Source: JASLEW01 sp035544875 | Lineage (GTDB): Bacteria > Acidobacteriota > Thermoanaerobaculia > Multivoradales > UBA5704 | NCBI GenBank assembly: GCA_035544875.1 | Contig: DASZZP010000127.1 | Location: forward strand, 40,828-104,827 | Reading direction: 5' to 3' | Length of the DNA: 64,000 nt | Shown: positions 56,512 to 64,000 of the stretch, one piece after another | Position numbering within the stretch: position 1 is the stretch's first letter | Layout of the letters: every line of letters begins with the position of its first letter | Notes under the pieces: generated by a model | Told to the model about the DNA's origin: nothing | Databases searched by the model: none | The model's input: only the letters and a program-made list of their open reading frames with translations | Program-made: the position numbers and the translations under genes

Positions 56512-57757
56512 CGCGCGCGCCTCCGTGATCGGAGGTGCCCGCCATCGCCGGCGCTGGCTCCGCCGGCTCTGCCGCGGCCGGTTGTGCGGCGGGCATGCCG
56601 AGCAGCTCGCGCACCCGCGGATGGACCACCGCGCCGCCGTGCGTCACCAGGGTCTCGCGGGTGATCTCATCGCCGGTGTCGAGGGCATCGATGGCGGAGC
56701 GTCCGCTGCGCAGCAGGTGGGCCAGGAAGTTGGCGGCGTTGCGCGCGTACATCTGGCTGGCGTGTCCAGGCACGGTGGACGGGAGGTTGAGCGGACCGAG
56801 GATGGTCGCCGGTCCTTCGACCACGGTTTCGCCGGGCCGCGTCAGCTCGCAGTTGCCGCCGCGCTCGGCGGCGACGTCGATGATCACCGAGCCGGGGACC
56901 ATGCCGGCGACCATGTCGCGGGTGATCAGCACCGGCGCCTTCTTGCCGGGCACCGCAGCGGTCGCGATGACCACGTCGTGCCTCTTCACCACGTCGGCCA
57001 TCAACTCCCGCTGCCGGCGGTAGAAGCTCTCATCCATCGCCTTGGCGTAGCCGCCGCGGTCCTCGCTGCCGCTGCTGTCGAGCTCCATCGAGACGAACCT
57101 TGCGCCCACGCTCTCGACCTGCTCCTTGACCGCGGGCCGCACGTCGTAGGCGGAGACCACCGCGCCCAGGCGGCGAGCGGTCGCGATCGCCTGCAGACCG
57201 GCCACCCCGGCGCCGATGACCAGGGCGCGCGCGGGGGTGATGCTGCCGGCGGCGGTCATCAGCATGGGAAACAGGCGCGGCAGAGTGTTGGCGGCGAGCA
57301 GCACGGCCTTGTAGCCGGAGATGGTCGCCATCGACGACAGGACGTCCATGCTCTGGGCGCGGGTGATGCGCGGCATCAGCTCGAGCGCGAAGCTCGTAAC
57401 GCCTCGCGCGGCCAGCTCGCGGCTGGATTCCGGTGCCGCCAGCGGATCGGCGAGGCCGATCACCACCTGGCCGGCGTGTAGCAGCGCCAGATCGGCGCGC
57501 CCGGCCTCCGGATTGCTCCCCAGCAAACGCACCTGCAGGATCACGCCGGCCGTGGCATAGATCTCGGCCCGAGAGCCGGCGACGCGCCCGCCCTTGGCCG
57601 TGTATTCGGCGTCGGGATAGCCCGCCGCCTCGCCGGCGCCCGCCTCGAGCAGCAGCTCGCAGCCGCTTTTCCGCAGCAGCGCGAGCGCACCGGGTACCAT
57701 GGCGACCCGCCGCTCTCCGGCGAAGGTCTCCTTGGTGACTCCGATGACGATGCCCAT
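56501..57757 (-). CDS. pntAA: NAD(P) transhydrogenase, alpha subunit part 1 (NAD-binding)
   Basis: 418 residues. Alanine-dehydrogenase/PntA fold: GVTKETFAGERRVAMVPGAL at the start, AQSMDVLSSMATISGYKAVL, NAD-binding ALVIGAGVAGLQAIATARRL and PGSVIIDVAAERGGNCELTR. Soluble domain I of transhydrogenase. The C-terminal end is Ala/Pro/Glu-rich linker (AAQPAAAEPAEPAPAMAG). First gene of the operon, preceded by a near-consensus promoter at 57781-57810. Confidence 0.96.
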   Translation of the reverse strand: MGIVIGVTKETFAGERRVAMVPGALALLRKSGCELLLEAGAGEAAGYPDAEYTAKGGRVAGSRAEIYATAGVILQVRLLGSNPEAGRADLALLHAGQVVIGLADPLAAPESSRELAARGVTSFALELMPRITRAQSMDVLSSMATISGYKAVLLAANTLPRLFPMLMTAAGSITPARALVIGAGVAGLQAIATARRLGAVVSAYDVRPAVKEQVESVGARFVSMELDSSGSEDRGGYAKAMDESFYRRQRELMADVVKRHDVVIATAAVPGKKAPVLITRDMVAGMVPGSVIIDVAAERGGNCELTRPGETVVEGPATILGPLNLPSTVPGHASQMYARNAANFLAHLLRSGRSAIDALDTGDEITRETLVTHGGAVVHPRVRELLGMPAAQPAAAEPAEPAPAMAGTSDHGGARGAA

Positions 57758-57780
57758 AGGCGGCTAGATCCCGGGGGGAG

Positions 57781-57810
57781 GTTATAGTACCCGGCGAGTG
57801 CCGCTGTCAA
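57781..57810 (-). promoter_or_regulatory. Sigma-70-type promoter of the pnt operon
   Basis: Minus strand TTGACA (57805-57810), 18-base spacer, TATAAC (57781-57786); predicted start about 17 bases before the pntAA ATG. Short leader without an evident ribosome-binding site. Confidence 0.75.
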
Positions 57811-57856
57811 TCAAACCAATCAAACCGAGCTGCGCAGCAGCCTTTGAAAGACCGCG

Positions 57857-58663
57857 ATGCGGAACGAGCTAGCAGGGAAGGCGGTCATCGTGACCGGCGC
57901 TTCCCAGGGGATCGGCAAGGCGTTCTGTCTGGCGGTGGCGGCGCGCCGCCCCTCGCTGGTGCTGGCGGCGCGCGACGGGGCGCGGCTGGAAGAGGTCGCG
58001 GCAGCCTGCCGCGCCGGCGGCGCCGAGACCCTGGTCGCGCCGACCGATGTCTCCCAGCCGGGCGATTGCGAGCGGCTGGTGGCGCGCTCGCTCGAGCGCT
58101 TCGGCCGCATCGACGCGTTGGTCCTGAATGCCGGCATCGACATGATCGCCCGCTTCGACGAGGTGCGGGACCTGGGCCTCTTCGAGCGCCTCATGCGGGT
58201 CAACTACCTGGGCTATGTCTATCCGACCTACTTCGCGCTGCCCGAGCTCAAGCGCAGCCGGGGCCGGATCCTCGCCGTCTCCAGCCTGGCCGGTCTCACC
58301 GGTGTGCCCACCCGCACCGGCTATGCCGCGACCAAGCACGCCATCTTCGGCTTCTTCGATTCGCTGCGCATCGAGCTGCGCGCCAGCGGCGTCTCGGTGA
58401 CCGTGGTGGCGCCCGACTTCGTGGCCTCGGAGATCCACCGCCGGGCCGCCGGCCCCGACGGGCAGCCGCTCGGCACGAGCCCGCTGCAGGAGAGCCGGAT
58501 CATGTCGGCCGCAACCTGCGCCGAGAAGATGGTGCGCGCGCTCGAGCGGCGCCGGCGCCTGGTGCTGCTGTCGTGGCGCGGCCGCGCCGGCCGCTGGGTG
58601 CGCCTCGTCACCCCCGGCCTGATCGATGCGCTCGCCATCCGCGCAGTGCGGGAAGGCAAGTAG
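57857..58663 (+). CDS. Short-chain dehydrogenase/reductase
   Basis: 268 residues from ATG 57857. NAD(P) motif TGASQGIG (13-20), LNAGI (90-94), catalytic Ser142/143, Tyr156 and Lys160 (GYAATKHAIFGF). The C-terminal tail with VSVTVVAPDFVASEIHRRAA and RRRRLVLLSWRGRAGRW is like classical SDRs of the DHRS7/11beta-HSD-like group, which act on lipids or ketones. Monocistronic, divergent from pnt. Confidence 0.93.
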   Translation: MRNELAGKAVIVTGASQGIGKAFCLAVAARRPSLVLAARDGARLEEVAAACRAGGAETLVAPTDVSQPGDCERLVARSLERFGRIDALVLNAGIDMIARFDEVRDLGLFERLMRVNYLGYVYPTYFALPELKRSRGRILAVSSLAGLTGVPTRTGYAATKHAIFGFFDSLRIELRASGVSVTVVAPDFVASEIHRRAAGPDGQPLGTSPLQESRIMSAATCAEKMVRALERRRRLVLLSWRGRAGRWVRLVTPGLIDALAIRAVREGK

Positions 58664-58668
58664 ACCGG

Positions 58669-58725
58669 TTAGATCTTGATCCGCCGATCGAGGGCGCGGT
58701 AATGGATGGCCTCGGCGACGTGGGC
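58669..58725 (-). pseudogene. C-terminal remnant of comM/yifB (Mg-chelatase-like ATPase)
   Basis: Minus strand reads AHVAEAIHYRALDRRIKI and a stop. ComM/YifB proteins end with exactly this kind of helix (H[IV]AEA[IL]xYRxLDR). Nothing upstream continues the gene; the DUF433 toxin-antitoxin pair begins about 80 bases away. Only the last ~18 codons survive. Confidence 0.55.
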
Positions 58726-58807
58726 GGGCTGGGGAGCAGCTGGAAAACCGGAAGGCCGTCCTACCGCTGCCTGGGATAGAATCGGCCAAGCTGGAGGGGT
58801 TTCAGCG

Positions 58808-59047
58808 ATGAAGCTAGCAGAGCGAATAGAGGCAAATCCCGATGTGATGCTGGGAAAACCCGTCATTCGTGGCACTCGGGTCCCGGTGGAGCTGATCCTG
58901 CGCCGAATCAGCGAAGGAGCCACAGAGGAAGCCCTCCTGACCTCCTATCCGCACCTCACGCGGGATGATGTCCGTGCCGCTGTCGCCTTCGCTGCCGACA
59001 CCATAGCGAACGACGAGATCGTCGAGACCGTTGCCCATCGGGCCTGA
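58808..59047 (+). CDS. DUF433-family antitoxin
   Basis: 79 residues from ATG 58808 (GGAGGGG about 10 bases upstream). Whole-length match to DUF433 pattern: ANPDVMLGKPVIRGTRVPVE, LILRRISEGATEEALLTSYP and LTRDDVRAAVAFAADTI. Helix-turn-helix protein paired with DUF5615 toxins. A TAGAAT -10-like hexamer lies just upstream (around 58776-58781). The toxin gene follows after 20 bases. Confidence 0.88.
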   Translation: MKLAERIEANPDVMLGKPVIRGTRVPVELILRRISEGATEEALLTSYPHLTRDDVRAAVAFAADTIANDEIVETVAHRA

Positions 59048-59067
59048 CGGGCGATGGTGGCCGCCCT

Positions 59068-59448
59068 GTGCGCCTTCTGGCCGACGAGAGCTGTGACTAC
59101 GGTGTGGTCATGGCGCTCCGGGTTGCAGGCCACGACGTGGTTGCGGTCATCGAGGATAGTCGCGGTGCGCTAGACCGGGAAGTCTTCGCTCGCTCCCGCC
59201 GCGAGCACCGAGTCCTGCTCACTGAGGACAAGGATTTTGGACAGCTGGCTATGGCCTCCGACCTGGGCGGGGAGGAAGGTGTTCTCCTCATCCGCTGCCC
59301 GGAGCAGTCTCGTGGCGAACTTCCGGCGTCGATTGTCGCTCTCGTTGAAACCTCAGGTGAACGTCTACTTGGAGCGGTCGTAGTCTGGACGCCAGCCCGA
59401 GCCCGGTTTCGGCCGATTCGCGGCGAGGCCGGTACGAGAGCCGAATAG
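59068..59448 (+). CDS. DUF5615-family PIN-like toxin
   Basis: 126 residues from GTG 59068. Acidic residues in the PIN-like arrangement: LLADESCDYGVVMALRVAGH near the start, DREVFARSRREHRVLLTEDK and DFG (in KDFGQLAM) in the middle. Predicted ribonuclease kept inactive by the DUF433 protein. The C-terminal tail after VVWTPARARF is Arg-rich. Confidence 0.85.
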   Translation: MRLLADESCDYGVVMALRVAGHDVVAVIEDSRGALDREVFARSRREHRVLLTEDKDFGQLAMASDLGGEEGVLLIRCPEQSRGELPASIVALVETSGERLLGAVVVWTPARARFRPIRGEAGTRAE

Positions 59449-59653
59449 CGCGCGGAGCTTGGTCCGGGCCGCCTTCGCTCTGCGAAAGGCAGATCGAGCG
59501 GAATGGAGGAAGGTCAGAGGGCCGCAGCCGATCGCCCTGGCCGCATCTTCTGCGGGATACCGCGGTCGAGGCGGGGCTTCTTGAGGTGGTCGGCAAGGGT
59601 GCGGGGGGAGGCGGGGTAGCCGGCAGGGCGGGGAATCCGGCCCCGCAAGCGGA

Positions 59654-59699
59654 TCACAAAAGGTGCACGCAGCGCCAGGGTTGCGTGCATCTTTTGTGA
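59654..59699. other. 18-bp near-perfect inverted repeat
   Basis: TCACAAAAGGTGCACGCA (59654-59671) and TGCGTGCATCTTTTGTGA (59682-59699) pair at 17 of 18 positions around a 10-base loop. It follows the recombinase remnant on the minus strand and may be a terminator-like hairpin or recombination site. Confidence 0.6.
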
Positions 59700-59847
59700 C
59701 CATCTTGGGAGAAGGGGGATGCGGGGGGGCCGCGGGCGGGTAGGTAAGGGAGATCTCGATCTCGTCTTTGGCTACGGTCACGCGCTCCACGATGGCCTGG
59801 ACGATGGCCCTGCGATCTTCGAGGGCAACGATGGTAAAGAAACTCAA
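59700..59847 (-). pseudogene. C-terminal remnant of a serine-recombinase-like protein
   Basis: Minus strand reads FFTIVALEDRRAIVQAIVER and VTVAKDEIEISLTYPP, resembling the end of large serine recombinases (a helix with R-R-x-[IL]-[VL], then VERV.V..DEI.I.L). No catalytic part is present upstream. Rest of 59449-59699 holds no supported gene. Moderate confidence because the match is short. Confidence 0.4.
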
Positions 59848-60042
59848 TCAGAGAGTGTATAGGAGGTTGAACGCCGATTTGCCCGAGCTAGAAGAAGCCG
59901 GGGAGACAGCGGAGTAGCGCGCCGGAAAGACGAGGGCCTAAGACCCATGGAGCCGAGACTTCCATCAGTGAGTCAGGAACGATGCCCAACAGCTGGACGC
60001 TCGAGCAGACACCTGTTGGATCGGGACAGGGTAGTGGCTCGA

Positions 60043-60588
60043 ATGTTGGCGTTTGTCGCCGCGATCGGGATGGTCGCCTGCTCGCTCGACTCGCACCGGT
60101 GGCGCCAGGTCAACACGACAAGACCGCGGACCGCCTCCGGGGAACGAGTGCTTCGTGTCGAGCTAGAGCTTCGGCAGTCTCCTGAGATCGTATGGAAGGC
60201 GTTCGCCACCGAGGAGGGTCTCCGATGCTGGGTTGCGCCTGTTGTTCACCTTGACCTGCGCACGGATGGAGCGTTGCTAACAAACTACGACAAGAACGCA
60301 GTGATCGGCGGCCCCGGTACGATCTCGCTCGCCATCTTGAACTACGTCGAGAGCCAAGAGATAACCTTCAAAGTAAAGCTGAACAATGCGTTTTCAGCGC
60401 AGCTGCAGCACGAGGACGGGCGCTTGCAGGAAGTCGTTGAGCTTCAGCGGCAGCGAAATGGCGGTACGAAGGTCGTGTCGTCTATGGTGGGCTGGGGCAC
60501 GGGCGACGAGTGGGACAAAGCCTTTGAGTTCTTCGCACGAGGCAATGAATGGTCGTACAAGAATCTGGCGAAGTGCTTTTCCCAATGA
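60043..60588 (+). CDS. SRPBCC (AHSA1-like) lipoprotein
   Basis: 181 residues from ATG 60043, chosen because it gives a lipoprotein signal (MLAFVAAIGMVACS, Cys13); the frame is open to 59947. The remainder is an AHSA1/START-like helix-grip domain: LRVELELRQSPEIVWKAFAT, EGLRCWVAPVVHLDLRTDGA, and a C-terminal helix with EWDKAFEFFARGNEWSYKNL. Such domains bind hydrophobic ligands. The gene is noticeably less GC-rich than its neighbours. Single gene, function unknown. Confidence 0.7.
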   Translation: MLAFVAAIGMVACSLDSHRWRQVNTTRPRTASGERVLRVELELRQSPEIVWKAFATEEGLRCWVAPVVHLDLRTDGALLTNYDKNAVIGGPGTISLAILNYVESQEITFKVKLNNAFSAQLQHEDGRLQEVVELQRQRNGGTKVVSSMVGWGTGDEWDKAFEFFARGNEWSYKNLAKCFSQ

Positions 60589-60819
60589 CGGCAAAGGGTA
60601 CATGCTGTGCTATCCGCTGGCTGGCGGTAGCGCAGGGCGTCGGCAGCGCGACAGCCTCTGGGATTGAGCAGCATCAAACAGGCAGCTGCTTCGGCTTCCC
60701 AGCGATCCCTCGCGGGACTGAGCCTGCTCGCTCTCGGCTTCAACACCGCCGGGAGGCCACGCCCTCGCCGGCCGGGGCGCTACGTCGCGTGCTGGCAGAC
60801 TCTGCTAATCTGAGGGTCC

Positions 60820-61539
60820 ATGACCCGCAATCATCGAGCACCGTTTCCCTTCACCCGCTTGTCGCTGCTCGAGGCCGTTCGCCAGCCAGAGTTGGGTGAA
60901 GCTGCCTTCGCGACGCTCGTCGAGGCCTACTGGGGGCCGGTCTATTCGTATCTGCGGCTGCGGTGGCGAGTGACGCCGGAGGAGACAGAGGATCTTGTGC
61001 AGTCGTTCTTTGCGCGCGTTTTGGAGAAACGGGTCTTCGCCGCGTACAACCCGGAGAAAGCGCGCTTTCGTACATTCCTCCGCCTCTGCCTCGACCGCTT
61101 CGTGATCAACGAGCGAACGGCGGCAATGCGGCACAAGAGGCGCGGCGCCCTGTCCGCTGAGCCTCAGGGCCAGTCGCATGAGGTCGAAGATTCCGCGCTC
61201 GAGCCCGACCCCGAAGAATGCTTTCACCGCGAATGGCTGCGGGCGCTCTTCGCCGAGGCGATCGAGCGTCTGCAGGCGCTGTGCGTAGAGGAGCCGAGGC
61301 GGGTGCGCTTCAAACTCTTCGAGCGCTACGACCTGCTTTCCGGAGAGTCAGTGAACCGCCTTAGCTACGCTGATCTCGCTGCGGAATTCGGTTTGCCTGT
61401 CACACAGGTCACCAACCATCTGGCGTGGGCACGGCGAGAGCTGCGGCGCCTCGTTCTCGAGGTTTTGCGCGAGCGGACTGTGAGCGAGCGGGAGTTTCGT
61501 GACGAAGCGCGCCGCGCGCTTGGGATGGACTTGCCATGA
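60820..61539 (+). CDS. ECF-type RNA polymerase sigma factor
   Basis: 239 residues. Region 2: FATLVEAYWGPVYSYLRLRW and EETEDLVQSFFARVLEK; region 4: LSYADLAAEFGLPVTQVTNH with a helix-turn-helix followed by LAWARRELRRLVLE. The linker between them is unusually long and acidic (about 100-150). Start ATG 60820. The stop overlaps the start of a Ser/Thr kinase gene (ATGA), a pairing known from Planctomycetes and Acidobacteriota in which the kinase probably controls the sigma factor. Confidence 0.88.
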   Translation: MTRNHRAPFPFTRLSLLEAVRQPELGEAAFATLVEAYWGPVYSYLRLRWRVTPEETEDLVQSFFARVLEKRVFAAYNPEKARFRTFLRLCLDRFVINERTAAMRHKRRGALSAEPQGQSHEVEDSALEPDPEECFHREWLRALFAEAIERLQALCVEEPRRVRFKLFERYDLLSGESVNRLSYADLAAEFGLPVTQVTNHLAWARRELRRLVLEVLRERTVSEREFRDEARRALGMDLP

Positions 61540-62537
61540 GTGAGCGGCGCGGCGCCGTGCCCGCGCTCTCCGATCCCGTGCTCGATCGTTTGCGCGGCGC
61601 GTTGGCTGCCCCGGAACTACCTGAACGCTACGTCCTCGGTCAACCGCTCGGGCGCGGCGGAATGGCCACGGTGTGGCGGGCGCACGACCTGCTGCTCGAT
61701 CGCGAAGTGGCGTTTAAGGTGCTCGATCTTCCCGAGGGCGAGGATGACCTCGCGGAGCGCCTCCTCCGGGAGGCCCGAGTATTGGCGCAACTAGAACATC
61801 CGGGCATCGTGCCCGTGCACGACGTCGGGACGCTCTCGGCTGGGCGGGTCTTTTACGCCATGAAGCTCGTGCAGGGACGCCGTCTTGACGATGTCGTGCG
61901 CGACGGCGCGTCGCTGCCAGAGCGCCTCCGACTCTTCTTGCGGGCTTGTGAGCCGGTCGCGTTTGCTCACGCACGGGGTGTGCTGCACCGCGACCTCAAA
62001 CCTGAGAACGTGATGACCGGCCCATTCGGCGAGGTGCTGGTGCTCGACTGGGGGCTCGCGAAAAAGCTCGATGATCGGGAGCCAGCGAAGGCCGTCTGCG
62101 GCAGCGGGACGGACATCACGGGCCACACTGGCCACGAAATGCGGCTCGGAACACCCGCGTACATGCCTCCCGAGCAGCGGGAGGCAGGCATCGTCGACGA
62201 GCGTAGCGACGTGTACGCGCTCGGAGGAGTGTTGCACTACCTGCTGCACGGGGCCGCGCCCGGCGAGTGCAGCGTGCATCTGGCGAAGCCCGTGGCTCGG
62301 CGTTTGGCCTCGATCGTGAACCGGGCCCGCGCCCTAAAGCCGGAGGCACGCTACGCCACCGTCAGTGCTCTCGCTGCCGATGTCGAGCGCTTCCTCGCTG
62401 GGTCTCCAGTACTTGCGCATCCCGAATCGCTGGCAGAGCGCGGGCTGCGCCTGTTGTCGCGCCATAAAGTCGTGGTCGTTCTGCTCCTGGTGTACGTTCT
62501 TGTCCGCTTGGCGCTCCTCCTCATTGCCGGCCGCTAA
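61536..62537 (+). CDS. Membrane-anchored Ser/Thr protein kinase
   Basis: 333 residues. Intact Hanks kinase: glycine loop LGRGGMATVWRA, Lys61 (AFKVL), H151-R-D-L-K-P-E-N158, and D171-W-G in place of DFG (common in this subfamily), APE-like MPPEQ. C-terminal membrane helix VVVVLLLVYVLVRLALLLIA with almost nothing outside, so no external sensor domain. Coupled to the ECF sigma factor by a 4-base overlap; signal probably comes through another partner such as the next membrane protein. Confidence 0.92.
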   Translation: MSERRGAVPALSDPVLDRLRGALAAPELPERYVLGQPLGRGGMATVWRAHDLLLDREVAFKVLDLPEGEDDLAERLLREARVLAQLEHPGIVPVHDVGTLSAGRVFYAMKLVQGRRLDDVVRDGASLPERLRLFLRACEPVAFAHARGVLHRDLKPENVMTGPFGEVLVLDWGLAKKLDDREPAKAVCGSGTDITGHTGHEMRLGTPAYMPPEQREAGIVDERSDVYALGGVLHYLLHGAAPGECSVHLAKPVARRLASIVNRARALKPEARYATVSALAADVERFLAGSPVLAHPESLAERGLRLLSRHKVVVVLLLVYVLVRLALLLIAGR

Positions 62538-62583
62538 AGGAACTGCGGCTGATACGGAATAGAATCCTCGAGGAGGAATTTCA

Positions 62584-62958
62584 GTGACGAAGATGCTACT
62601 CGGCACGATCCTTGGAGGCGTCCTCGGCATCCTCGACGGCCTGTCGGCGATCGTTTCGGCGCCAGAGACAGTGCCCCAAATCATCGGCATCGTCATCGGT
62701 TCCACGATCAAGGGGTTAATTGCGGGGGTCTTGATCGGTTACTTCGCGCGCAGGGTGAACTCTCTGCCGCTCGGCATCGTCCTTGGCCTCGCGGTTGGAT
62801 TCGTACTCGCACTTCTCGTTTGCCTGATGCAACGCTTCGGCGGCGAGCACGTCTACTGGTGGCAGGTCATGCTGCCAGGCTCGCTGGTCGGCCTGATCGT
62901 CGGTTACGCCACGCAGCGCTACGGGCTTATCTCGCACGGCCGCCAGAAGGGCCTTTAA
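62584..62958 (+). CDS. Small integral membrane protein of unknown function
   Basis: 124 residues from GTG 62584, with a strong GAGGAGGAA ribosome-binding site. Three to four membrane helices (LLGTILGGVLGILDGLSAIV, IIGIVIGSTIKGLIAGVLIG, LGIVLGLAVGFVLALLVCLM, MLPGSLVGLIVGYATQ), Gly-rich. It follows the kinase gene after 46 bases and may belong to the same unit. No family recognised. Confidence 0.7.
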   Translation: MTKMLLGTILGGVLGILDGLSAIVSAPETVPQIIGIVIGSTIKGLIAGVLIGYFARRVNSLPLGIVLGLAVGFVLALLVCLMQRFGGEHVYWWQVMLPGSLVGLIVGYATQRYGLISHGRQKGL

Positions 62959-62989
62959 GCGCGCCTCTACACGCAAGTGCTCGCCTATA

Positions 62990-63157
62990 GTCGCGCGCCC
63001 GGACGGCGTCTGGCAGAGCCTCGACGGCGGCGTCACCTGGCAGGCGCGCAGCTTCGGCCTACGCGGTCGCCCAGCTTTTTCGCTTTTCTCTGACCCGCGG
63101 CGTCCGCGGCGTCTCCAGGTCGCCTCCGAGGGTTTCTTCGAGACCTCTATCCCGTGA
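62990..63157 (+). pseudogene. C-terminal remnant of a BNR/sortilin-type repeat protein
   Basis: The frame ending at TGA 63155-63157 reads PDGVWQSLDGGVTWQARSFG and then DPRRPRRLQVASEGFFETSI. This is a typical beta-propeller blade with an Asp-box (S-x-DGG-x-TW) and the following DPR.P.RL strand. No start or further blades upstream. Confidence 0.55.
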
Positions 63158-63602
63158 GTTGGCGTCAGCAGGGGCTGTTCGTGCTGAACCTTGTTGCGCC
63201 TCCGGGTCGTCGTCGACGCTCTAGGCCGGCAGCGACGGGACTAACATCTTCACCTTCGCGCTGCGGCGCTGAACCGGACCTAGAGCGAGACTCGTTGTGA
63301 GCCAACGCCGCCAGCCGAACCGATACGACCATCGAGCGCCTGACCCGGGACACGCTAGCCTGGATTTCCACGGAGCATAGTTGAGTTAACCTCGCCGGCC
63401 GCGTCACGCAGCCAAGAGTGGGCCGTTTCGGGATGCACGCGGCGGCCATGTTAAGGCACTGGTGCGCCGATGGCGGCGAGAAGGGGCCGCGGCCGAGCAG
63501 TGGGATGCCTGTACCTCGAGCGCGCCAGCATGGCGCCGCCCTCCGTTTTTGCCGATGCCCTTTGCCGGAAAGCAGCACAAGCAGTAGGGGTGCCGGGTCC
63601 CC
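63158..63602. other. Gene-free stretch before the transposase-like gene
   Basis: About 445 bases with only short frames without recognisable protein features and no clear structure. It probably holds the left end of the mobile element starting near 63600, but no terminal inverted repeat can be defined from one end. Confidence 0.35.
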
Positions 63603-63631
63603 TTGACACCATGGGTTGATAGTAGTACTGT
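63603..63631 (+). promoter_or_regulatory. Near-consensus sigma-70 promoter of the transposase-like gene
   Basis: TTGACA (63603-63608), 17-base spacer, TACTGT (63626-63631). The likely start codon GTG 63638 falls at the expected transcription start, suggesting a leaderless mRNA. Confidence 0.7.
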
Positions 63632-63637
63632 GCTTGC

Positions 63638-64000
63638 GTGCCTATCAGAGCACCAAAGGACCTAACGGATTGCCGGCGCTTCTTCCTCGAACCGAGCGGC
63701 CCCAAACAACGGCTGTACGAGGCTCTCCGGGCCTACTTCGTGGAAAACAAACCCTCGGCCGAGGTCGCCAAGTCCTTCGGCTACACCTCAGGCTCGTTCC
63801 GAGTTCTCTGTCACCAGTTCCGGCACGAGGAGGACCCTGCCTTCTTCGTCAAGGCGCAGCGTGGCCCGCGCACTCAGCCCAAGAAGTCGGCTGCCCGAGA
63901 CCTGATCGTCGAGATGCGAAAGCAAAACCAGTCGGTCTACGAGATCAGCGAGGAGCTCAAGAGCCGCCAGCTACTGTTGAGCCCGACCGCGGTGCGCGAG
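63638..64000 (+). CDS. Transposase-like protein, N-terminal part (cut by window edge)
   Basis: Open from GTG 63638 to the last base (121 codons, no stop). Reads VPIRAPKDLTDCRRFFLEPS, RLYEALRAYFVENKPSAEVA, a helix-turn-helix (KSFGYTSGSFRVLCHQFRHE), then RGPRTQPKKSAARDLIVEMR and a second helical motif SVYEISEELKSRQLLLSPTA. Two helix-turn-helix units before an expected DDE nuclease domain are typical of large transposases (IS1634/ISNCY-like). The catalytic part is beyond the window, so the assignment is provisional. Confidence 0.6.
   Translation, partial: MPIRAPKDLTDCRRFFLEPSGPKQRLYEALRAYFVENKPSAEVAKSFGYTSGSFRVLCHQFRHEEDPAFFVKAQRGPRTQPKKSAARDLIVEMRKQNQSVYEISEELKSRQLLLSPTAVRE

Noticed and set aside
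59365..59700. Most of the 160-residue minus-strand frame near the DUF5615 toxin as a gene
   Set aside because: Beyond its first ~50 residues the translation is Pro/Arg-rich and partly antisense to the toxin gene; only the recombinase-like start is kept, as a remnant.

Overview
The window looks like a piece of a high-GC Acidobacteriota chromosome, probably from the Thermoanaerobaculia/Holophagae side. This rests on a GWxTD plus 'VWFA-related acidobacterial' fusion protein, an Oar-like TonB-dependent receptor with an N-terminal carboxypeptidase-regulatory-like domain, an ECF sigma factor coupled to a Ser/Thr kinase, several FHA proteins, and TPR-CHAT proteins. No rRNA, tRNA or CRISPR array was seen.

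Layout: (1) 1-9 kb: the end of an FtsX-type permease; a minus-strand operon trxB > AAA+ ATPase > VWA protein > alkaline-phosphatase-superfamily (sulfatase-like) lipoprotein with 1-nt overlaps; then sdaA. (2) 8.5-14.7 kb: CHAT cassette A (minus): membrane-anchored TPR-CHAT protease > conserved 'FVP' protein > M64-like metallopeptidase > secreted protein. (3) 14.7-20 kb: a gene graveyard (5'-3' exonuclease, OmpA, membrane protein, solute-binding protein, VWA, MFS and unknown remnants) around an intact antitoxin/PIN pair and an SDR. (4) 20-29.4 kb: M20 peptidase, aldo/keto reductase, epimerase, then CHAT cassette B (plus): TPR-CHAT protease > 'FVP' protein > subtilisin-like protease, running into a tetR remnant. 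(5) 29.5-34.1 kb: a tripartite DHA2/TolC/HlyD efflux operon. (6) 34-43 kb: GWxTD-VWA protein, a coupled MscS-FHA channel and pseudokinase, and a large TonB-dependent receptor with a clear terminator. (7) 43-58 kb: housekeeping: two acyl-CoA dehydrogenases, rmuC, FHA-GAF-PP2C phosphatase, guaB, secA, M23 peptidase, pntAA-AB-B. (8) 57.8-64 kb: SDR, comM remnant cut off next to a DUF433/DUF5615-type toxin-antitoxin pair, recombinase remnant, ECF sigma/kinase/membrane protein module, and the start of a transposase-like gene with a strong promoter at the right edge.

The most promising candidate for an undescribed system is the pair of paralogous CHAT cassettes. Both encode a full-length TPR-CHAT protein with an intact His/Cys dyad, followed directly by a divergent but recognisably homologous partner ('FVP' protein, named here for its N-terminal motif), followed by a protease whose family differs between copies (M64 metalloprotease or S8 serine protease). 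Non-coding signals include a dispersed repeat family with an internal inverted repeat (one module of which supplies the start codon and first residues of guaB), a 161-bp MITE-like element with 22-bp perfect terminal inverted repeats wedged between guaB and the phosphatase gene, and a pair of hairpins that differ by compensating changes.
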